Source of the DNA: RDXT01 sp033765305
GTDB lineage: Bacteria > Bacteroidota > Bacteroidia > J057
Direction of reading: 5' to 3'
DNA: 34,287 nucleotides
Assembly: GCA_033765305.1 (NCBI GenBank)
Contig: JANRID010000048.1
Coordinates: 1 to 34,287 of the forward strand
Shown: positions 7,606 to 16,174 of the stretch, piece after piece
Position numbering within the stretch: position 1 is the stretch's first letter
Layout: each line of letters opens with the position of its first letter
Position numbers and translations under genes: made by a program
Notes under the pieces: generated by a model
Told to the model about the DNA's origin: nothing
The model's input: only the letters and a program-made list of their open reading frames with translations
Database searches by the model: none

Positions 7606-9228
7606 TTACCGCAGCAGCAGCAGCTTGATCTTCGTCTCGCGCAGCGCCGACACATCCGCGCCGGAAGTGAGCTCGAAGCGGAAGAAATCCGGACGCTCCG
7701 CAACCGCATCGCCGAGGGCTTTGGTCAGGTAGGCTTTGATGGCCTGCTGCTTGATGAGGGCCAGCTGCTGCTTCGTCAGGCTGCCCGGCACCAGGTTTTC
7801 GAGGCGCTTGGTTCCGTCGAGGGTGTATTCCGTCAGCAGCCGCTGCCCGAATTCGCCTTCGTAGTTGACGTAGGAATCCTCGCGCAGGGTCGCGGCATTG
7901 TCCAGCAGGCTGGTCGTGATGACCACGCTCTCGATGCCCTTGAGGTGCTGCGCCGGGCAGGGGTCCAGCGCTTCCTCCAGGGTGGCGGCGATGTGGTCCA
8001 GCAGAGCCTTCAGCTCCGGATACTGGGCAGGATCGAAGGTATCCTCCTCATCCGAGAAGGCATAAGTCACATCGACATAGGTCTTGGAAATCAGCGCATT
8101 GACGCTGCGCTGGTCCGGGTGGGGCGATACGGCCATCAGCCGCTGGCTGAGGGCTGCGGTCTGCTCCCAGAATGCTGCACGGTCGGGGCATTTGACCTTG
8201 CCGGGCTTGTCCGGCCTGACCACGACGGGTTTGTCGGGCTCAGGCTTGACCACAACCGGTTTGTCCGGCTCCGGCTTGTCGGGACGGGGCGGACGGGGCC
8301 CTGGTTCCGGCGTATTGCCCAGCACAAGGGCAATGCCGGCCTCGATCGTATTGCCCAGCGCCGGATGCCGCTCGAACAGCGCGTTGAGCTGGTAGCGGTT
8401 GTCCGCATCTGCAGCAAAGCCGAGCCCGGCATGAAAGCTGCCCGCCCCCAGCCGGTACCCGCCAGCCGCCCAGAGGCGGCCGTCGAGCAGATGCACCCGA
8501 AGGCCCGCATCGAGCCCGCCGGCGATCATGCCCGTAGGGCCGGGCATCTGGCGGTACAGCAGCGCAGGCTCGATCGCCACCTGGTCTCCCGCCTGAAACC
8601 GCGCCGACAGCCCCGCCAGCACATGCGCCTGGCGGCGGAACTCCAGAAAGCTGTCCACAACGGCCAGCGTCTGCGGAAGCTGCGCAGTCGATGCGCCGAT
8701 CCGGAGCTGCAAAGCCTCGGTTTTGTACTCGTAATGCAGCCCGATGCCTGCATCCGGCACGATCTTCGCGTAGGGCGTGCCGCTGAAGATCGGGTCGTCC
8801 GGGTTGTTGATGATCAGATCCTGATCCAGGCGGATGCCCACATTGGCTACACCCAGCATGATGCCGGTGGAAAAGGTATGCGGCCCGCCTTCCGGCCCGA
8901 GGTGGTAGGCCATCATGGCGTTGGCGCCGGTATTGCGGAAGATGTGCGCGCGGTCGTTGAGCAGCAGCAGGCCCACCCCGATGGGGCGGCTGCCCAGGCC
9001 GGTCTGCCAGCCAAGCAGCTGGGTGGAAGGGGCCTCCTCGAAGCCCATCCACTGCTGGCGGTGGCGCAGCCAGATGCGGTTGGCGCCGCCGGCGCCGGTC
9101 AGCGCAGGGTTGTAGAGCGCGGGCTCATAGAGAAACTGCGTAAACAGCGGCCACTGCTGGGCATGCAGGTGCATTCCCCCCAGCAGGGCGGCCATCGCGG
9201 CCAGATAGCGGAGTATCGTACGGGTCAT
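7606..9228 (-). CDS. PorP/SprF-family outer-membrane protein with C-terminal extension
   Basis: A 540-residue protein. Residues about 24-330 follow the PorP/SprF pattern: a signal peptide, then QQWPLFTQFLYEPALYNPAL, a strand-rich barrel and glycine/aromatic turns. Family members are outer-membrane proteins that work with the type IX secretion and gliding machinery and often hold surface proteins. After the barrel comes a charged proline-rich linker containing KPEPDKPVVV repeats (about 335-362), then an extra domain of about 180 residues. That domain shows a helix LIKQQAIKAYL and an end RETKIKLLLLR that recall a divergent OmpA-like peptidoglycan-binding fold; this assignment is tentative. It is the last gene of the long operon, 18 bases after the PKD/CHU_C gene. 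Such pairs are common in Bacteroidota, where the PorP-like protein is thought to serve its partner. Confidence 0.85.
   Translation of the reverse strand: MTRTILRYLAAMAALLGGMHLHAQQWPLFTQFLYEPALYNPALTGAGGANRIWLRHRQQWMGFEEAPSTQLLGWQTGLGSRPIGVGLLLLNDRAHIFRNTGANAMMAYHLGPEGGPHTFSTGIMLGVANVGIRLDQDLIINNPDDPIFSGTPYAKIVPDAGIGLHYEYKTEALQLRIGASTAQLPQTLAVVDSFLEFRRQAHVLAGLSARFQAGDQVAIEPALLYRQMPGPTGMIAGGLDAGLRVHLLDGRLWAAGGYRLGAGSFHAGLGFAADADNRYQLNALFERHPALGNTIEAGIALVLGNTPEPGPRPPRPDKPEPDKPVVVKPEPDKPVVVRPDKPGKVKCPDRAAFWEQTAALSQRLMAVSPHPDQRSVNALISKTYVDVTYAFSDEEDTFDPAQYPELKALLDHIAATLEEALDPCPAQHLKGIESVVITTSLLDNAATLREDSYVNYEGEFGQRLLTEYTLDGTKRLENLVPGSLTKQQLALIKQQAIKAYLTKALGDAVAERPDFFRFELTSGADVSALRETKIKLLLLR
8228..8282. 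repeat. 30-bp period tandem repeat coding the Pro/Lys-rich linker
   Basis: Units at 8228-8257 and 8258-8282 share a 30-base period (GGTTTGTCnGGCTCnGGCTTG on the plus strand). A weaker unit precedes them. They encode the repeated KPEPDKPVVV linker of the PorP/SprF-like protein. Such repeats can change in copy number and so alter linker length. Confidence 0.7.
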
Positions 9229-9246
9229 GGGTCCGGGGGTTGAAGG

Positions 9247-11442
9247 TCAGAGTTTGCGCAGAATCGACAGGGCGCCGCGGGCCCTTACATCGGCCGAGTT
9301 GTTGAGATCCGTGATCAGGTACCAGTACGGGCCGTCGGCAGCGCCGGCGCCGTCCCAGAATGCCGATACCAGGCCGTTATACACCAGTCCGCCGCTGCGG
9401 TTGTAGATGCGGATGCGGAACTGATCCGCATCGATGTCGGCACGGGTGCCGATCACCAGCTCGTCGTTGGCACCGTCGCCGTTCGGAGTAAAAATATCGG
9501 GCACCGTAAAGAGGCGGCACTCGGCTTCTTCTTCATCGATGACGTCCAAACTAATTGTCGCCGTATCGGCGCAGCCATCGGACGAATTGGCAATCACCTG
9601 GATATCCTGCTCGCCGGGCGCCAGATAGCTCAGACTGTCGGATGCGTTGGTCGAAGACACAGGGAAGGCATCGCTTCCGAAGGCCCATACAAAGGCAGAG
9701 TTGGGAATGCTGGAGGTGGCACTTACTCCGAACACCTGATTTTCGCAGACCTCGCCGGATACTGACGCAGTAATGGATACAGTGGGCTTTGCCTTGACAC
9801 TGAGCACGATCGTGGTATCGTCCGAACAGCCGGAGGCGCTGACCGTCAGGCGTACAGACTTATTGCCTGCTGCGGAGTAGGGAATGCTGTGCGGTCCGGC
9901 GCCGGATGCGGTGGCAGGGCTGGCATTTGCGCCGAAGTTCCATGAGTAGGTTTCCCCCTGCACAGATGAGGTCTGGAAAACGGCTGGCGCACCGGCGCAC
10001 ACTGGACTGGCTGGCAGGGCGAACGACGCCGTAGGCGTATTGATCACCGTAAAGCTGGCTGTTTCCGTGCTGACGCATCCGTTTTTCGATACGGTCAGGG
10101 TCGCAGCGGTGCTGCCGAGCGTCGTATAGGTCTGCGCGCCGGGATTGCGGTTCGTGGAGGTCTGGCCATTGCCGAACACCCAGCTGTAGGTCTCGCCTGA
10201 GCCGGGCGCTTCCGCTGCCTCGAAGTCCAGGGACGTGCCCTTGCAGACCGACGCCGGCAGGGGATTGGGGGCGATGATGTCTGCGAGCGGCCGGTACTTG
10301 ACCGTCACGTTGATCTGATCGGTATCGGTGCAGCCGCCTCCGGTGTAGGTGACGACGGCGGTAGCCGTCACATCGGCGCTGGTGCTGTTGGTGTAGGTGA
10401 CCACATGCGGCCCGGCACCCGAAGCCGTTGCAGGCGACGCGCCCGTGCCGAAGTTCCAGGAGATCGCCACCCCGGCAGCCGCAGCCGACTGGAAGCTCAC
10501 CGTCTCGCCGGTACAGATCGAGGGTACGGAGGCCGGACTGGTGATATCCGCCGACCAGGTGGGAGGCGCATTGACGGTGATGATGTTGGCGAGGGTCGTC
10601 TCGCAGCGGGGATCGTTGTTGTAGCGGATCCTCAGCGAATAGGTTCCGGGGGGAACCGATACATTATTCCGGGTCGAGCCGTTCACATAGGCGGCATCCA
10701 CAGTTGGGGTAATCTGCGTCTGCAGGGTAATCCCGGCGCTCCCCTGCACGCTGAGGGTGACGGTGCCGTTGGTCTGGCCGGGGCAGGGGCTCGTGATCAC
10801 GGGCGTGCCGGAAAGACTGGGCGCAAGCCGGGTCACGACAACTGCCGTGTCTTTATCCAGACAGCCGTTCGCGCCGGTAGCTGTTACAATTACATTGGAG
10901 GTGCCGGCTGCAGGGGTCAGCTGATAGTTGCTGCCTGTCTGGGTGCCGCCTGCCGGCAGCCAGGCATAGGTCACCGGTGCCACCCCGGTATTCGGAAACA
11001 GGGTACCTGCAAACGTCACACTGGCTCCCTGGCAAAGGGTTGTGTCGCGGAGCGCCAGCACACGGGGCGTATTCCGAATCGTCAGGCCCTGGAGCAAGGT
11101 GTCCAGCTGGCCGGTACCCCCCCGCTGTACCCGGACATCGACTACATCGTCGTTGCCGCTGACCGTGATACTGGGCACGATTACGGTAATCTCCCGCGAG
11201 TTGCTCGGAGCCGAGTTGTTGAAGGAAACGACTGCCATCGGAGCAGTGCTGCCGCCGTTGATGACCGATACGTTTGGAGGATTGCCGGAATCGAATCCGC
11301 TGAATCCGGTTGTGCGGATCACAACGGTGTCGCCGATACAGGCGGTGTTCGGCGTCACGCTGACAACGGTCTGCTGCGCCAGCACCCGGACCGTTCCGAG
11401 CGCGAACATCATCAGCAGGCTGAGGCGTATGAATCCAGACAT
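9247..11442 (-). CDS. PKD-repeat surface protein with gliding-motility (CHU_C) C-terminus
   Basis: A 731-residue secreted protein. The ATG at 11442 starts a signal peptide ending in VLAQ. A TTG two codons upstream is less likely. The body is a string of Ig/PKD-like beta-domains, several with the PKD-type core YSWxFGxG or SWNFGTGASP. The repeat SPATASGAGPH occurs twice, at sites about 520 bp apart in the gene. The C-terminal 90 residues hold VPDIFTPNGDGANDEL, the hallmark of the CHU_C domain used as a T9SS sorting signal. The protein should therefore be exported across the outer membrane and displayed or bound at the surface. It begins 28 bases after the FHA gene and ends 18 bases before the PorP/SprF-like gene with no terminator on either side, so co-transcription is likely. 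Confidence 0.9.
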   Translation of the reverse strand: MSGFIRLSLLMMFALGTVRVLAQQTVVSVTPNTACIGDTVVIRTTGFSGFDSGNPPNVSVINGGSTAPMAVVSFNNSAPSNSREITVIVPSITVSGNDDVVDVRVQRGGTGQLDTLLQGLTIRNTPRVLALRDTTLCQGASVTFAGTLFPNTGVAPVTYAWLPAGGTQTGSNYQLTPAAGTSNVIVTATGANGCLDKDTAVVVTRLAPSLSGTPVITSPCPGQTNGTVTLSVQGSAGITLQTQITPTVDAAYVNGSTRNNVSVPPGTYSLRIRYNNDPRCETTLANIITVNAPPTWSADITSPASVPSICTGETVSFQSAAAAGVAISWNFGTGASPATASGAGPHVVTYTNSTSADVTATAVVTYTGGGCTDTDQINVTVKYRPLADIIAPNPLPASVCKGTSLDFEAAEAPGSGETYSWVFGNGQTSTNRNPGAQTYTTLGSTAATLTVSKNGCVSTETASFTVINTPTASFALPASPVCAGAPAVFQTSSVQGETYSWNFGANASPATASGAGPHSIPYSAAGNKSVRLTVSASGCSDDTTIVLSVKAKPTVSITASVSGEVCENQVFGVSATSSIPNSAFVWAFGSDAFPVSSTNASDSLSYLAPGEQDIQVIANSSDGCADTATISLDVIDEEEAECRLFTVPDIFTPNGDGANDELVIGTRADIDADQFRIRIYNRSGGLVYNGLVSAFWDGAGAADGPYWYLITDLNNSADVRARGALSILRKL

Positions 11443-11470
11443 AGGCAAGGGTGTTTGGGTGTAAATCGGG

Positions 11471-13309
11471 TTATTTGACGCGCTTGGAAATCCTGATCTC
11501 CGGCCGGGGCCGGTCTGCGCTGCGGCTGCCGCCTGTATTCCGGGACGATCCGCCGCCGGAAGACGAGGACGAGGCCCCGGAGGAGGGCTGCTGCCGGCTC
11601 GGCGGCCCGCTGCTGCGCTTCTCCTTGTACCGCATCCGCGAGATGCTCTGCCGGCCCAGCTGAATGATATCGCCGTCCTTCAGAACCGTGGGCTTGTTCA
11701 GCGGCGCAACCTGGCCGTTGACCACGGTTTCGGCCAGCGGCTCCAGCGATACGTGGCCGTTCTGGTAGCTCAGCCGCGCATGGCGCGCCTGCGCAAACTC
11801 GTCATTCCACTTGATGAACACGTAGCAGCCCGGATCCGTGCCGATAAAGATGTCCATATCGGCCTTGAGCCACTTGCTGATCGGGTTGACGCGGCTGAAT
11901 TTAGCCGGCGATACGTATTCGAGCTCGAAATCCTCCAGCCTGCTCACCACCGATACGATGGTGTAGCCCAGCACGGCGCCCAGCGCCACGAAGGCGATCA
12001 TTTTCGGCAGCTCGAAGGCCTGAAACAGGAAGGAGAGCCAGAAGAAGATGTTGAACGCAATGGCCGAGGCAATCACGCCCCCCAGAATGCCGCGCTGCGC
12101 CGAGATCGTCGACCGTACGGAGAGCACGAGCCCCAGCGCCAGGCCGAAGAGGATCCAGACCAGCAGGCTGCCGAGATACTCGACGGCCAGCTGGCCGGGG
12201 CCGGAGGGCAGGATCTGGTGGAGGAAATATCCGCCCAGAAATACCACCGGCGCTACCAGTGCGCCGAGCAGTGTGCGCAGCAGCACCCGCGACCAGGAGG
12301 TGCGGCTGCTGGTGCCGCGGTCTTCCACGATGGAAAGCGTGAACGTGAGGCCCAGGCCCAGGGCCAGGCCCATGAGCGTGTCGCGCAGCAGCGAAAAGCC
12401 GAAATCCGTGGCCTGGCTGCCGGCAACCGCCGCCATCAGGCTGCTGAGGGCGGGCAGCTCGATGTTCTGCAGCAAGGCCCAGACGCCCCAGGCCATCAGG
12501 CCGCCGAGGCTGCCGTACCAGAGCCAGTTGAGCTTGCGGAAGTCGCCCTGCTGGGCAAAGAAGTTGTCGCCGGCCGTTTTGGTCTGCCCGTGCGTGCAGG
12601 GTTCGGCGGCCAGCATGCAGTCCGGATAGTCCGGACACTGGAAGCCGTTGTATTCCCAGCTCGTCATGGAGGTGATGCGGCGGCATTTGGCCACCACCAG
12701 CTCCTCGTCCTCGAATTCGTCCCCGGTGATGGGGTCGAAACGGCGGACGCCCGGCTGCTTGATCTCCTTGTATTTCTTGACGTACTTCCGCTTGAACTGG
12801 TACTGGTTGTACACCGGGATCAATTGGCTGAAGAGCAGCAGCAAGCCGCTGACGATCAGCATCCCGATGATCACAACCTCCATCCAGGCGACCGGCACGA
12901 AGTTGACGGGGTTGGAGGGCGAGCCGAAGGCGAACCTGGAGCGGCGCACCTGCTCGCGGCGGTACACGACCTTGAGTTCGTGCGGTTCGCCTTTGTAAAT
13001 GACGGCCTGGTTGCCGAGCGAGGCGTGGATGATATGGGTGCCGCGCGAGGTGTCGCCGTCGGGAATGGCATCGATGCTGCGGATGCTCAGGGCAGTGAGC
13101 GAATCCTGGGTCATCGACAGATCGGTAGCCACCAGCGGCGCACGCTGGCCTTTGCGGAAGGCGCGCACTTCCACATCCAGCGTCCTGCGGGCGCCGTTGG
13201 GATAGACCCGGAGAATTTCAAATACGTCGCCGGCGCCGGGCGGCGTCTGCGCCGTCAGGCTTCCCAGGCATCCCAGGATCAAGCACCAGAATACGAGCCG
13301 GCGGTTCAT
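11471..13309 (-). CDS. seven-TM membrane protein with C-terminal divergent FHA domain and Cys cluster
   Basis: A 612-residue protein. A signal peptide (1-20) and a short extracytoplasmic beta-domain (to about 135) precede a first TM helix (about 141-163). A cytoplasmic loop carries C209, C225, C231 and C238 plus H240, spaced like a zinc site. Six more TM helices (about 265-470) follow, then a cytoplasmic FHA-like domain (about 485-575) with RHARL, VVNGQV and LKDGDIIQLG. The usual phosphothreonine-contacting GR arginine (here IGTD) and the serine of SRxH (here ARH) are replaced, so canonical phospho-binding is doubtful. The tail is Ser/Gly-rich and ends in EIRISKRVK. The start overlaps the stop of the JAMM gene by ATGA, which indicates translational coupling. 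Role inferred: a membrane scaffold or adaptor for the ubiquitin-like machinery. The Cys cluster could be an E3-like module, but this is speculative. Confidence 0.8.
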   Translation of the reverse strand: MNRRLVFWCLILGCLGSLTAQTPPGAGDVFEILRVYPNGARRTLDVEVRAFRKGQRAPLVATDLSMTQDSLTALSIRSIDAIPDGDTSRGTHIIHASLGNQAVIYKGEPHELKVVYRREQVRRSRFAFGSPSNPVNFVPVAWMEVVIIGMLIVSGLLLLFSQLIPVYNQYQFKRKYVKKYKEIKQPGVRRFDPITGDEFEDEELVVAKCRRITSMTSWEYNGFQCPDYPDCMLAAEPCTHGQTKTAGDNFFAQQGDFRKLNWLWYGSLGGLMAWGVWALLQNIELPALSSLMAAVAGSQATDFGFSLLRDTLMGLALGLGLTFTLSIVEDRGTSSRTSWSRVLLRTLLGALVAPVVFLGGYFLHQILPSGPGQLAVEYLGSLLVWILFGLALGLVLSVRSTISAQRGILGGVIASAIAFNIFFWLSFLFQAFELPKMIAFVALGAVLGYTIVSVVSRLEDFELEYVSPAKFSRVNPISKWLKADMDIFIGTDPGCYVFIKWNDEFAQARHARLSYQNGHVSLEPLAETVVNGQVAPLNKPTVLKDGDIIQLGRQSISRMRYKEKRSSGPPSRQQPSSGASSSSSGGGSSRNTGGSRSADRPRPEIRISKRVK

Positions 13310-13920
13310 GCAGCGTCAGAGGTTAGCAATGCGGTCCAGGAAATCCAGGCAGGCCAGTCGGGCTTGTTGTTGACGCTTCCGTCCGCTTTCCGGCTGAATA
13401 CCCCGGTGTCCTGTCCGGGGGTCAGCGGGTCGAGCACGACTGCGAGCTGCCAGGGTTCGATAAAAAAGCCTTCATGGATGGCCAGATCGTAGGACGAAAG
13501 GTAGGGCGTATGCCCCGGATGGGTATGAAACCACCCTACAGGCACCAGTGCCGGATGCTCCCGGCGGGCCGTATCCAGCTCCATCAGCGCACCGGCGCCG
13601 AAGCTCAGCCGGTTGGGGCTGCTGTAGTCGATGCTGCGGGATGGCACGAACACCTCCAAAGATACAGAAAAGGGTGCCTGCCCGCTCATCCGGCCCAATA
13701 AAAATCCGCCGGTCTCCGGCACCGGGTGCTGCTCCAGGCTCAGGCCTACCCAGGCCCGGATGCTGCCGATGCAGTCCGGCGCGATCCATACCGCCTGCAC
13801 CTGGGTGTCGGCAACGGCAGCTTCCAGGTTCACACAAGCCCAGCCTGCCTGGCGCAAGACCTCCAGGTCATTCAGGCGCTCCGGCGCCCCGGCGGCAGTC
13901 CGCTTGCGGATGGTCATCAT
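13306..13920 (-). CDS. soluble JAMM (JAB/MPN) isopeptidase-type metalloprotease
   Basis: A 204-residue protein without signal peptide or TM helix, so cytoplasmic. It has the full JAMM zinc site: E69 in PETGGFLLG, then H132-x-H134-x7-S142-x2-D145 in GWFHTHPGHTPYLSSYD. JAMM enzymes cleave (iso)peptide bonds after the C-terminal glycine of ubiquitin-like proteins, or trim their precursors. The ATG pair at 13920/13917 starts 10 bases after the previous stop. A farther in-frame ATG (13953) or TTG (13977) would overlap that gene. The whole protein is paralogous to the C-terminal third of the preceding membrane-bound JAMM protein, including a shared CIG motif and basic N-terminal stretch (TIRKR). 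Inferred role: Ubl maturation or deconjugation. Confidence 0.93.
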   Translation of the reverse strand: MMTIRKRTAAGAPERLNDLEVLRQAGWACVNLEAAVADTQVQAVWIAPDCIGSIRAWVGLSLEQHPVPETGGFLLGRMSGQAPFSVSLEVFVPSRSIDYSSPNRLSFGAGALMELDTARREHPALVPVGWFHTHPGHTPYLSSYDLAIHEGFFIEPWQLAVVLDPLTPGQDTGVFSRKADGSVNNKPDWPAWISWTALLTSDAA

Positions 13921-13930
13921 CGGCACAGGA

Positions 13931-16171
13931 TCAGGCAAAGGTCTGTATGTCATACCAGCGGAACCAGCCGTCCGCAACCCGCAGATGCGTGTTGTTGATG
14001 GCGCCGCTCTGGCTTCGGGTGAAAAAGGCCGTATCCAGATTCGGCGACAGGGTATCGATCTCCATCGCTACCTGGAAAGGCTGGCGGAAAAACCCTTCGT
14101 GAATCCGCAGGTCGGGCTGTGAAAGGAACAGGCCGTGGCCCGGGTGGGTGTGAAACCAGCCGATGGTCTCCAGATTGGGGAAATTGTCCTGCACGTCGGC
14201 CAGCTCCGCCCAGGCCATGACCCCGAACTCGATCTTGTACACCCCGTGCTCCTCCGGCGTGATGGGCACAAACTCCTCGATGTACACGCGGTAGCGCCCC
14301 GTCTCCGGATGCGGCTGGTGAAAGCCCAGCAGGAAGCCCCCGATTTCCGGAATCGCTTCCTGGTTGTCCTCCTTCCAGGGGTTGATGTTCAGCTCGCGGA
14401 TGAAGGCATCCAGCTCGCCGATGCACTTGCGGTGCAGCATCACGTCGGTGATGGCCGTATCGGCCCAGAGCGTGGTGAGGGGCAGCCTGCAGTAGTCTTC
14501 TTCCTTGCCGGCGGGGCTGGGGCCTTCGCCGCTGCTGCTGGTATCGGCATCGGGTGCCACTTTGCGGGAAATGGCAAACTTGGACGTGCCCGGCGGCGGC
14601 GGCGCAGCCGGAGGCTGAACTGCTGCCGGGCGCTCCTGCACCTGCTGCGTGCCGCGCTCCTGCGCTTTCTGCCTGCGGGCTTCGATTTCGCGCTTGAGGC
14701 GCTGCTTCCGGGCCGCATTCCAGGCATACGCGCCTACGGCCAGGGCCAGCAGCACCGCTCCGGCAATGATCCAGGGCAGAAAATTGGTCTTGCGCGTGCT
14801 GCGCAGCAGCGCATTCTCTCCGATTGCGACGCTTTCCGTCTTGCGCTGGTCGATTACGCTCAGCTCGAAGCGGCCTGAGATCGGCGTCGTCCGGCCCGGA
14901 ATGCCCGCCGCAATCGCGTCGGCAATTTCCTCCAGATTCAGCTCGTAGGCTTTATCCGTTCCCAGCGGATATTCATAGGCAACCCCCTCCACACCGAACT
15001 GGCTCAGCACCAGCGTATACGGCGGCTTGCCGCCGTTGAGCGACAGCTGCAGGCCCGTGGTCCAGGTGCTGTCTTTGACGAAGCTGGCCGATACGATCTC
15101 CAGCGGATCCAGATCCGCGTTGAGATCCACGCCCTTGGTCTTGCCGTTGGCATCCGCAAATTCCACCCGCAGGGTCTTGGGCTCCAGCATTTCGACCTCC
15201 ATGCGGCTGTTCTGCTCCTGCCATTCGTAGGTATATCCGCTGGTATCCGAGAACTGATAGCTCACCGGGGCCGCTGCATATTTGAGGGTAATGACGAAGC
15301 GGTTGCGGTTGCTGCGGCTGCGGTTTACCTTCGCCTCCATCGGCAGCGCGCGTTCGAGCCGCTCTTCGACCTCGTCTTTGTGGGGGCCTTTGGGGAAGAG
15401 GTTGAGGTATTCCTTCATATCCTCCACATTCCCGCTGCGCCGGATCTGGTCCCAGAGCTTGCTTTCACGGGCGGCAGCATCGGCGCTTGCGGGTTTCTCC
15501 GGCTTGGGATCTGCCGCCCCGGGCTGGCCCTGGCTGCTTCCGGAGGCACCTTTGAGTTCTTTGATCTGACGCTCGGCATCGCTGCGGTGGCTGCTGCCGG
15601 GATGTTTTTTGAGAAATGATTCGAAGGCGGCTATGGTATTCTGATCCACTGCGGCTACCCAGTCGTCCTCTTCGGAACTGGCAGAGCCGCCCGCCGCCTG
15701 AATCTGATACGGCAGGCGGATCACGCCGGCCCGGCTCATGGGGCCGGTTTCGCCCATCTGGCCCAGCAGGGGGATTTCGAGCGTGCCGCTGCCGGGGCCG
15801 ATGATTTCATATTCGAAGTAGCGGGTCTGGCCGGATTTGAGGAATACATCCCGGACCGTCGTAAGCCGCAGGCCTGCAGGGCTTTCGAGCTCCTCGGCCT
15901 TCACCACGATGCGGGCCGAAAGGGTATCGGGGCTCCAGGCCAGGCCGCTGAGGGTGACGCGGAGCTTCTGGGGCGAGGAAAGCGGCCAGGAAATCTGGGC
16001 CGGATTGCCCAGCGGAGTGCCGCCCAGCTGCAGCTTGCCGCTCAGCGTGCCGGAATAGGGTTTCCCGCCTGCGCTGATCGATACATTGATCTGGGCGGGC
16101 AGCCGGAGGGCAGCCCATCCGGACAGCAGCGCAAGCAGAAGAATCCGATAGAAGCCAGGTCGATGCATCAT
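13931..16171 (-). CDS. membrane-tethered JAMM isopeptidase with extracytoplasmic sensor region
   Basis: A 746-residue protein. Signal peptide (1-26). A large extracytoplasmic region has a beta-domain (about 27-165), two helical repeats of the form FLKKHPGSSH / YLNLFPKGPHKDE, and further beta-domains with GGKPPY. One TM helix lies at about 464-484, followed by a basic helix and a Pro-rich linker holding FAISRKV (532-538). The cytoplasmic JAMM domain has E609 in PEIGGFLLG and H674-x-H676-x7-S684-x2-D687 in HTHPGHGLFLSQPD. All zinc ligands are present. The topology (N outside, JAMM inside) suggests that an envelope signal controls a cytoplasmic isopeptidase. It starts three bases after the paralogous membrane protein ends. 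ATG at 16171 or 16168 is possible. Confidence 0.9.
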   Translation of the reverse strand: MMHRPGFYRILLLALLSGWAALRLPAQINVSISAGGKPYSGTLSGKLQLGGTPLGNPAQISWPLSSPQKLRVTLSGLAWSPDTLSARIVVKAEELESPAGLRLTTVRDVFLKSGQTRYFEYEIIGPGSGTLEIPLLGQMGETGPMSRAGVIRLPYQIQAAGGSASSEEDDWVAAVDQNTIAAFESFLKKHPGSSHRSDAERQIKELKGASGSSQGQPGAADPKPEKPASADAAARESKLWDQIRRSGNVEDMKEYLNLFPKGPHKDEVEERLERALPMEAKVNRSRSNRNRFVITLKYAAAPVSYQFSDTSGYTYEWQEQNSRMEVEMLEPKTLRVEFADANGKTKGVDLNADLDPLEIVSASFVKDSTWTTGLQLSLNGGKPPYTLVLSQFGVEGVAYEYPLGTDKAYELNLEEIADAIAAGIPGRTTPISGRFELSVIDQRKTESVAIGENALLRSTRKTNFLPWIIAGAVLLALAVGAYAWNAARKQRLKREIEARRQKAQERGTQQVQERPAAVQPPAAPPPPGTSKFAISRKVAPDADTSSSGEGPSPAGKEEDYCRLPLTTLWADTAITDVMLHRKCIGELDAFIRELNINPWKEDNQEAIPEIGGFLLGFHQPHPETGRYRVYIEEFVPITPEEHGVYKIEFGVMAWAELADVQDNFPNLETIGWFHTHPGHGLFLSQPDLRIHEGFFRQPFQVAMEIDTLSPNLDTAFFTRSQSGAINNTHLRVADGWFRWYDIQTFA

Positions 16172-16174
16172 GGG

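Noticed and set aside
9247..11442. CRISPR-like or DNA repeat array in the PKD gene
   Set aside because: The similarities are diverged protein-level PKD repeats (such as the two SPATASGAGPH copies), not regular direct DNA repeats with spacers.
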